DNA of 64,000 bases from Cladorhizidae sp. MBARI D1340-BT2. Its lineage: Eukaryota > Porifera > Demospongiae > Poecilosclerida > Cladorhizidae. A program made the translations under genes and the position numbers. Positions 1 to 64,000 of this stretch are shown one piece after another. The notes below the pieces were generated by a model that was given only the letters and a program-made list of their open reading frames with translations, made no database searches and was not told the origin of the DNA. The DNA lies in assembly GCA_028752905.1 (NCBI GenBank), contig JAQNBH010000010.1, positions 19,650,422 to 19,714,421 on the forward strand, written 5' to 3'. Every line of letters begins with the position of its first letter. Position 1 is the stretch's first letter.

Positions 1-247
1 GTTAGTTCCTCTTGCACTACTGATAGCTTGCTGGAAAAGTTGATGACCAGGTCTCTGAGAGAGTTTATTTCCAGTTCTTGTTTGTTAAGTCGGCACTGGG
101 AGTTAAGTCGGCAGGTAGTCATATCAGCTAGCACTTCACAGTAGAAATTTGTTGCGGTAGTAGCTAACAGAACGCAACTAGAATCATGATAATTATTTAG
201 AGCATGCTCAGTTAAAATAAACGATTTTCTATACGGTCGGCAAGGCA
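1..247 (+). other. 5' flank and probable 5' UTR of SLU7
   Basis: This stretch precedes the first SLU7 ATG. I see no TATA box or other recognisable core promoter element. A short motif, TTAAGTCGGCA, occurs twice (around 87 and 103), giving a local imperfect repeat. The transcription start cannot be placed from sequence alone. Confidence 0.4.
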
Positions 248-56359
<56,112 letters not shown>

Positions 56360-56395
56360 GTGAGGGAGCTTAACTTGAGAATTTGTTGTTCTTGG

Positions 56396-56560
56396 TTGTG
56401 TGTGTGTGTGTGTGTGTGTTGTGTGTATGTGTGTGTGTATATGAGTAAGTGTATATTTTTAATGTGTGTTTATGTAAATGTATGGGTGTATTTGTGTGTG
56501 TGTGAGTGTATGAGTGAGTGTACGTTTTTAAATGTATGTGTGTTTCTGTGCTTGACTGAA
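56396..56560. repeat. (GT)n-rich microsatellite
   Basis: TGTGTG runs with scattered substitutions begin 36 bases after the exon 7 donor. Confidence 0.9.
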
Positions 56561-56635
56561 ACATTCTAATGAGAAATTATAGAAAAGTATATATCTAAAA
56601 AAAAAATCTCCTATGTTTATGTGTGTCTGTGTGGG

Positions 56636-56660
56636 TGGGGGGGGGGGGGGGGGGGGGGGG
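56636..56660. repeat. Poly-G tract
   Basis: About 24 consecutive G after GTGGGT. Long G runs recur at 1911, 3010, 13840 and 22610. Confidence 0.95.
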
Positions 56661-58522
56661 TTCACGCCCTATGTATATATAGCAGTGGCTAAATGTAACT
56701 TTCCATTGCATTTTTAAAAGTATGTACATACACTATGTGCATACATGTACATACTATTTTTGGAGTGCATCTTTCGAAAACATGATGTGGTCCAACGCAA
56801 TATCATGTCAATTGGGAATGGTCATCATAGTGACTAGAATTATCGAGAGAACATGTAGCGACTGGCAGTTCGAAGCTCAACTGGTCTGGCTGCACTGGAT
56901 AAATGAGAATGGGCCGTACAGTTAATAGCTGAAAAATCCCCTTACCAGATAGTAGAACGAGCCAGCCAGAAATAGGACAAACAACAAACTAAGACCCTAA
57001 TAACCCCTCCCCCTCCCTCTAATAATCCCAAGCAAGACATCCCAAACCACCTCCCCCATAAGCCATCATACCAATTTTTTTAAATTAAATTTGCTACATA
57101 CTGTATGCAGGTGAAAACAGGCTACATGGCTGACAGGAAAGGAGAATGGACATACATGCAGTTACTCGGTTCATTAACATGCTCTAACTTTTTTTTCCTT
57201 TCTTTGCTCACTACTCAATGCTTACCATTCATTACTACTAGTAATACTCTCCTTCCGAGCTTTTCTGAACATTATCTTGATCATCATTGTTTGTTGGACT
57301 GGCCAGCTGTTCCAATCTTAAACTGGCCAGTTGCTCCAATCCCACCTAAACTGGCCAGCTGCTCCAATCCTACCTAAACTGGCAAGCTGCTCAAATCCTA
57401 CCTAAAATATAACAATCGCCCATCCGAGATGTGTGCGTATTGTATTTGCCGTATATAGATATGTGGTGAAAATTATTAACCTTCTTATGAGCGTAGTTAT
57501 GTGTACATTATCCACCTGTTCTTAAATGCATTAATTTTGAACCTATCAAGTGCACAACATGTGTGTAGTGAGGATACGCAATGGAAATTTTTTTTTGTCC
57601 GCTAGTGTATTTACATTTCAGATGCTTTGCTGTTCAACTCTTTTGTTGGGCACATGCTGCATAGCTATAGACAAAGGCAGGGAGGAGCCGAGTGCCAGCA
57701 CACATCAGCCATCTAAATACCATGGACATGATGCTATCTTTTATATATGTGATTTTCTGAACATGGCATTGCGTCGAATAGCATCCTTTGAATGGAATCG
57801 AGCTCTAGTCGAGAATAGGTTGTGATGGAAACACTAGTAGGGAAGAAAAAAAAGGTTTTGTATACCCGTTGAAATGGCAAAGAAGAAAAAAAGAAAAGCT
57901 AAGTCATCTGTCTGACCAACAATGCGGACTAAATGTCGTAAACTTTCCGTTTCCAATAATTTCTTCGTGTTGTGTGTTTATCTGCGCATGCACACAAACA
58001 TGGGCTAGCGCAATAGTCTACATCACATTCCTGAGGAAGTTGAATTGAGTGATTTTTTTTGGCTTTGCCATATATTTTGAGTTGTCATTTATAGGGCTGT
58101 TATAAAGTAGTCCATTTCTGACGGAAGGAAGTATTAGTTATATGGCTTCCTAGCCCTAGTATAGTGTTAGGCTTACATAATTGGCCTCTGCCAACTAGTG
58201 GCTATCTTTCAGGTTTATACAAAAGATAACTAGGGGTGTGTGCAAAGATTCATGTAGGATAAGGCTTGTTCAACAATGTCAATTTATTCTTAAGGACTAC
58301 TTTATATCCTCTAGTAGCTTAGCAGATCTTGCTTTATAAAGTTCAGTCTTTACAGAACCTCCAGGAGTTAAGTATAGCCCTCGCCTTGGAAAAATTAAGA
58401 CTTCACACAACTTCTAGTAGCTTAGCAGGCCTTCCCTTAGAAGACTTTACAAGTACTTCTAACCAAGCTTATATTTATACTCTCAATGAACTCTCAGTTG
58501 ACATAATAACATTACTACAATA
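56661..58522. other. No recognisable gene; short 29-bp repeat at 57297-57405
   Basis: Four units of AACTGGCCAGCTGCTCCAAT followed by CCTACCTAA lie at 57297-57405. Open frames at 57550-57825 and 58329-58571 (+) match nothing I know. Confidence 0.45.
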
Positions 58523-58671
58523 CCTTCTCAATAATCAACTTGAAATTGTATTCTCTTTGCATATCGGCTAGATGCTCTAGCCTTTATCGCCTTTATCATT
58601 ATTCCTGATGAAGTCTAGAGCATCTAGTCGAAACATCGAGAGAATACAATTTCAAGTTGATTATTGAGAAG
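58523..58671. repeat. Palindromic dispersed repeat (foldback)
   Basis: The left arm (58523-58580) CTTCTCAATAATCAACTTGA to TAGATGCTCTAG is nearly the exact complement of the right arm (58615-58671), with a 34-base loop containing TTATTCCTGATGAAG. Arms belong to the family at 5992, 6984 and 9695. Confidence 0.92.
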
Positions 58672-58673
58672 AT

Positions 58674-58755
58674 TATATATGTGTGTGTGTGTATGTGTGT
58701 GTGGTGTGTATTGTGTGTGTTGTGTGTGTGTGTGTGGTATGTGTGTGTGTGTGAC
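58674..58755. repeat. (TG)n microsatellite
   Basis: TGTGTG run adjoining the palindrome. Confidence 0.93.
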
Positions 58756-59008
58756 AGTCCAAATAGAAATCAAATATTATTCCAAATTCAATTATTGAGA
58801 AAAACGCACTTGAAATGAAGCGACTATAAATACTCACAAGGCTTTCTTTATTTACTTTAGGACTCTAGAGGTGGTCAAGCGTGTGCAGATCAATAATCTT
58901 CTACATTCTAGTTTGCATCGGTATATCATTAAAGATGTGCTGTAAGCTAAAAAAATGCTTTAGCTGTTTTGCCAACGGCTGTTACAAAACGCCTTAAAAT
59001 GTCTGCTC

Positions 59009-59723
59009 TTGTTTCTTCTGTGTGGTCTGATTGCAGCAAAGGGAAATGAGCACTGTGTGAGAACTATCAGGCAAAGGCAGAAGCGTCCACAGGTTTCAAG
59101 AATCGCTTATGAAGTTTTATGGAAGAAAACTCCTTGTCTTCCAGTTCCACCCCTACCCCAGTTCCACTCGGATATAAGCACTTGCATCCACTCCCTCCAC
59201 CAATTGAATGGTATCTTTTCTGCTACAAGCATCCAGCACAGACCTCAGAAAAAGGATAACCACCTAACCCACTCCCAAGAAACAGAATACACACCAGAAT
59301 TTCACAGGTATTGTATGTATGTTGTATCCACAGTAATAAAACAACATTATCATTTTCTGTTTTATCACCTCAAAATAGCCAGAATGTACTGGATGCCAAC
59401 AATAACTTGCTCTTCTGCCACGAATGCATCATTGCCTCTCTTGGTGTCCACAGCATTTGCTCCTCCATCATCAAACAAAAGCAAAAGTGGCAACCAATTC
59501 ATCACTTACCAAAGGTGATGTTGAGAGGGAAAGATTAGAGACCTTTGTGTTGCACGATGATGAAGAAGTGCTAAAGTTTGGAGAATGGTGGAAGGCTTTG
59601 CCGATGGATGAAGAAGTTGAAGTGCAGTCTCCACATGCAAGACACGGGCTGGCTGGCAAGCTCTTGTGTATAGCAATTGTGGGACGGGTTGAAGAAACTG
59701 CAAGCTTTATTGTGACGTCATAG
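59009..59723 (+). other. Coding-like fragments, family unknown
   Basis: Three overlapping + frames look protein-like: NEHCVRTIRQRQKRPQVSRI near 59050 after a plausible acceptor (TGATTGCAG), NNLLFCHECIIASLGVHSIC near 59410 with C-x2-C, and FGEWWKALPMDEEVEVQSPH near 59600 ending in a stop at 59721. Frame changes between them suggest introns or decay. I do not recognise the family; a transposase is possible. Confidence 0.35.
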
Positions 59724-60087
59724 CACATTTCCCGGATTTGGTGGACTGCAATTCTCAATCAAATGTTCGGCAATCTGGAAGCTCTAGTGTCAGTTGTTTG
59801 CCCATCAGAAGTTCACCACAATAGCAGCACCCAGGGAGGGAGAAAACAGTTTGGATGAAAAATTCCACTGCTCCCTCGTTTCTGAGTTTGGAGGATGAAT
59901 CAGGCAAAGAGATCTGCATTGCATCATCTGCTAGTCATTGGCTTAAGATATATATGTACCAACCAAAAGTTGTCCTGGAGTATTACGACACCTGTAAACA
60001 CTTGAGAGAGGAGCTGTCGAGAGTCCAGGCTCTTCTCAACTGTCTACCTCAATCAGGATGTACATAGACCTGAAAAAGAAATAAAGG

Positions 60088-60665
60088 ATGATGAAGAGAG
60101 GAACCTGCAGTTATAGGAAGAGTGGAGTCAACACAGAGGAAGCTGCAGTTATAGGAAGAGTGGAGTCAACAGGAAGAGTGGAGTCAGTACAGGGAGGAAG
60201 CTGCATACAGGGAGGAAGCTGCAGGTATAGGAAGAGAGGAGTTACACAGGGAGGAAGCGGCAGTTATAGGAAGAGAGGAGTCACACAGGGAGGAAGCTGC
60301 ATACAGGGAGGAAGCTGCAGGTATAGGAAGAGAGGAGTTACACAGGGAGGAAGCTGCAGTAATAGGAAGAGAGGAGTCACACAGGGTAGTTATTGGAAGA
60401 GAGGAGTCAACCAAGGGAGGAAGCTGCAGTTATGGGAAGAGAGGAGTCAACACAGAGGAAGCTGCAGTTATAGGAAGAGTGAAGTCAGTACAGGGAGGAA
60501 GTTGCAGGTATAGGAAGAGAGGAGTTACACACGGAGGAAGCTGCAGTTATAGGAAGAGAGGAGTCACACAGGGAGGAAGCTGCAGTTATAGGAAGAGAGG
60601 AGTCAACCAAGGGAGGAAGCTGCAGTTATGGGAAGAGAGTAGTCAACACAGTGAGGAAGCTGAAA
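60088..60665. repeat. Irregular 40-60-bp minisatellite
   Basis: Units combine GGAGGAAGCTGCAGTTATAG and GAAGAGAGGAGTCAACACAG. Long open frames through it are artefacts of the repeat. Confidence 0.92.
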
Positions 60666-61939
60666 AGGCGAGGGAGTTGTAGAAGTCATGTCAAGACCAA
60701 TGCATGCAAGCTTGGAGGAAAATCACAGTGCTTAGCAGCTAATATGTAGAGACACCATTTGGGAGAGGGTTGTAAAATATTGTTTCCCCTTAACCTTTTC
60801 TGCTGATTACCAACAAGCCAAGTTAATTCCGACATGGGGCAAGACTGAGCAGCCAAGTTGCACATACTACCTCCAAAAAGTTTCCAATGAAAACTTTGGA
60901 ATAATGGATCATCGTGATCAAAGGGTTTGCTGTACATCTCTGATGAGTGCATTGGTCCAAAGAATACCGACCTCACCATCTCGTTCCGGATGCTGAGTAC
61001 CCATGGATTCAGCGATTTGCCATCCTCCTGAGCAATGAATGCAACCAGTAGAAATAAAAATAAAGTACCTTTTTTTCCTGCTCCATGGAGATGGTGAGAT
61101 CTTGCTTGATCGGACACATTCATCAGCTTTATGATTGCTAGTCACCAAATTTGCTCTAGATCTCCTTTTCACTACAGTTGTGAGTGCTTACAATGTTGAT
61201 GACACATTCACTAGTGAAGAACTCCAGATACTGTGGTGTTCTTCTTGAGCAGAAACCTTCATTGAGGGTGTGCAGAACATACTGATGTGGCAGGATGTAT
61301 AAAGTCAAAAATATTCAGACTTACCAGGTGTGAGACAATTTCAAGATATTCTTTTCATCCTGTCTCACATGCACAGGGTCACTAGTGATGAGAGTCAGGG
61401 AACGATGTTATACAGGAGTATGGAGAGATTCTCCCTTACACGTGGTTCAGCCAACATCACGTGGTGACCATACATATCACCCGACCTCCGACCTTGTTAT
61501 TTGCATATCGTTCAATCACCACCTCTGGTATCTCATGCTGCATTATCATCCAACTCCCATCAACCACCCTCTACACATCATCTGTGGTACGACTGCTAGA
61601 CCAAGGCAGTATAGCCTTTGCACTGTTGAAGACTGTGATGCCAGTAGGCACCACAGCAAAGCCAAACGGAATGAAGGCCACTCTACTAAGACATCATCCA
61701 TGCTTCATGTAATTCCTAACATTATCATACAAGTCGAACAACTGAAATACTAGTCATCATAAAACTTGTTATACAAGTTACATTAATTAACTAACTTGCA
61801 ATTCATGCCACAGCCGGCCTAACTCCAATTAATGAGGACCTCATATTAGCTCCTCCTAGGCATCCAGCTAGCCCGCATGATCGTACACAGTTTCTTAATT
61901 CCATGCTTCATCAAACCTCAAAGTGATTAGGAAATATGT
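60666..61939. other. Unidentified; open - strand frames at 60686-61172
   Basis: The - strand frame at 60686-61123 includes DDPLFQSFHWKLFGGSMCNL and SPKWCLYILAAKHCDFPP. It looks more protein-like than most but I recognise no family. A + frame at 61385-61753 is unremarkable. Confidence 0.3.
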
Positions 61940-62225
61940 AAGTATTGAAACTGACTGAACACACTAGCTATAAATAACTATATACTCCTTGAACACACTA
62001 GCTATAAATAACTGTTTACTCCTTGAACACGCTAGCGAACACACTAGCTACAAAAAATAGCTATTAACTCCATGAACACGATTGCTATAAATAATATATA
62101 CTCTTTAAATACACTAGCTATAAATAACTATTTACTCCTTGAACACGCTAGCTATAAATAATATATACTCCTTGAACACACTAGCTATAAATAACTATTT
62201 ACTCCTTGAACACGATTGCTTTTAT
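61940..62225. repeat. 33-34-bp minisatellite, about 8 copies
   Basis: The unit is CACTAGCTATAAATAACTAT followed by TTACTCCTTGAA with ATATAC/TTTAC variants. Confidence 0.92.
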
Positions 62226-64000
62226 TCTCGAGTAGCATAAACTTGTGCAAACTAGCTGTAAGATAAAAGTAATAAATTATGATACAGTTACTGTACCTTG
62301 CTCTGCCCACTGAAATAGAGTAGAATGAAGAGAAACGAGACAAGTCAGTGAATGGTTGAGCAGCTACACGCTGATAATCTTGAACCTATGTCCAACCTAA
62401 TAATAGAGCTCTGAGGTGTGGTACTTAGGTCAAGCATCGGTAAATTTGTGAACAAAATTGAGCCCTTCGACTTTGCAGGTATTAAGACTGTTGCCTGATC
62501 TATAGATACATTTATCTCAATAATTAAAAAAAAAGGGGAATAATATTTGATTTCTACTTGGGACACACACATACGCTATACATATTTTTTATACCGCAAG
62601 CCATGTCGTTGTTAAACTTTCATAGAGCAAGCAAAAATATATGATAGCCAACACTTTAGAGTATTTTTGGTAGTGGAAAACTCGGTGTTGGTTAGTGGAA
62701 AATTCTGTGATAGTGGTGCCATTAAGCATGGTTGGTGTTGGTGACAAGTGTACAGTGAGAGTGCGGAGGTTATTTCATGATGGCAAAATTTCTGCAACTT
62801 GTAAGCATAATAATTATGTTGGCTCTCTTATATTTTGCATTAGAGATACTAAAGGATGACACTACATCTTTAGACCAAAAACGGCTTATTTATTGCTTAT
62901 CAGGTCATTAAGAAATTGTTTAGCTACTGTTTCTTGATAGCATTTAATCTTTTCCATATACAGCAACTGATTTCAGTAGCTGCCTCCATATCCCCACATT
63001 CATCCAACAACTGTAAGATCTCGTTTGCTGCAGGAGTTGCAAGATTGTGTGGAGTACACTCGACCAGGCATGATATTGCAGTCATTTGACCTTGAAGGGT
63101 TTTGCTCAACTTGTGTGAGCTGTTCATTTTGGTGAGACAACATGTAAACTTGATAAGTATAGAAAGTCTTTTAGCACCCACTTGAAAAGGGTGACTCCCC
63201 TTTTCAAGTCAATGACCAGGTTAGCTACTAGGCTTGCCAGAATTACATCTGCTACGAAGACCTACCCTAAAATTCCCAGTGGGAATGCCTCTAGACTAGA
63301 GGTGCTTGAAGTCCTGCTCCCCAACAATATTGCTTTAGTCCCCGCTTATAGAAAATCCTGAAAGAAACCATCAACAAGATCTCAGATTTGTATGGTTGTG
63401 TTGAGCAAAAGTTGTTAGCTGCCATACTCCACATTCACTTCTCTCCAGTCCACTTCTCCCTTGGTATACTGCCACCTCCACCTACGTACATATTGAATTT
63501 GAGCATAATGGGAGAATTTTTGTTGGAGTCAATCTAGCAAGCATGTAAGTATTTACGCTTATGAAATAATTTACGCTTATAAAATAAGCCTGGACATAGA
63601 AAACAGTTAATTATGACTGTGACCTTTTTACATCTCTCATGGAAAATTAACATCACCCAAAAGTCACTAGCAACACTTGATGGGGTCAAGTGTAAATACA
63701 TCTTGTAGTGGTGCAGTAGTACATTGTTGCGACTGTTAACCATTTAGATTCCGATGACTCTTGCTTACATGCGTCATTCATGACCAATGCAGTATACAAT
63801 ATTATCAACTTGGCATCTCTGATTCCCCACCCATCTGATGATAAAACTTTTTAATGTGGCTATGAAGAAGTCTCATGCCACTTGCAATCATGGCCATTTT
63901 GTTACGGTATTGGTGTGCATGCATTTGTTGCGTTCCTGACGATAACACACAAGTAACGCAACACGACGGCAATATCAATACAGTACACTAGCTTCCCTGT
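62226..64000. other. No recognisable gene at right edge
   Basis: An open - strand frame at 62924-63181 contains VECTPHNLATPAANEILQLL and DECGDMEAATEI, which reads like a real helical protein piece but cannot be assigned. The missing 3' exons of SLU7 are not seen here. Confidence 0.35.

Noticed and set aside
57105..57377. Possible last SLU7 exon near a GCAG acceptor (KGEWTYMQ)
   Set aside because: It lacks the WGSYW and cysteine-rich block expected after exon 7, and the frame does not continue into family sequence.
60088..60682. Repetitive ORFs with GGSCSYRKRGVTQ-type peptides
   Set aside because: They derive from an irregular minisatellite and open on both strands.

Overview
This window is animal nuclear DNA. 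It holds one recognisable host gene, split by GT-AG introns and packed with transposable elements and minisatellites. The host gene is SLU7, a pre-mRNA splicing factor, on the + strand. Seven coding exons are visible (248-438, 523-585, 7336-7504, 8717-8956, 33726-33938, 55894-55961, 56058-56359). They cover the N-terminal part, the CCHC zinc knuckle and most of the conserved core; the C-terminal exons are not visible and probably lie past the right edge. A phase mismatch between the exons ending at 8956 and starting at 33726 implies at least one unfound exon. The style of SLU7, the transposon repertoire (hAT, piggyBac, PIF/Harbinger, Tigger-like, Ty3/gypsy, an endonuclease-type LINE) and the many tandem repeats suggest an early-branching metazoan such as a sponge or cnidarian. 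That placement is inference.

Layout. 0-9 kb: SLU7 exons 1-4, with a 2.1 kb 34-bp minisatellite in intron 2. 9-33.7 kb: one very large intron. It holds a 38-bp minisatellite, a decayed hAT (10.1-11.4 kb), and a 12.1 kb composite bounded by about 425-bp inverted repeats (13007-25132). The composite looks like an old DDE transposon of a family I cannot name, carrying three nested insertions: an intact hAT with 5-bp target duplication (13825-17258), a decayed CGGBP1-like hAT (about 17.7-20.5 kb) and an internally deleted hAT derivative (21690-22665). Next come a full-length single-ORF LINE sitting inside (TAA)n microsatellites (25.7-28.6 kb), a PIF/Harbinger remnant (31.1-32.1 kb) and a piggyBac derivative (32162-33043).

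33.7-56 kb: SLU7 exon 5, then a 49-bp minisatellite and a nested stack. A Ty3/gypsy element on the - strand (37.0-46.4 kb) is split by a + strand hAT (39797-45358, flanked by a 14-bp direct repeat). That hAT is itself broken by a second Ty3/gypsy fragment with one LTR (about 41.1-43.36 kb) and a Tigger-like derivative (43477-44015). A separate - strand Ty3/gypsy element at 48.6-50.7 kb has integrase upstream of reverse transcriptase (Gmr1-like order). 56-64 kb: last visible SLU7 exons, then dispersed palindromic repeats, minisatellites and unidentified coding-like fragments.

The genes do not form a pathway. SLU7 is the only clear host function; the rest is mobile DNA that has expanded its introns. 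The two open, apparently intact mobile-element genes are the 728-aa hAT transposase and the 971-aa LINE protein.
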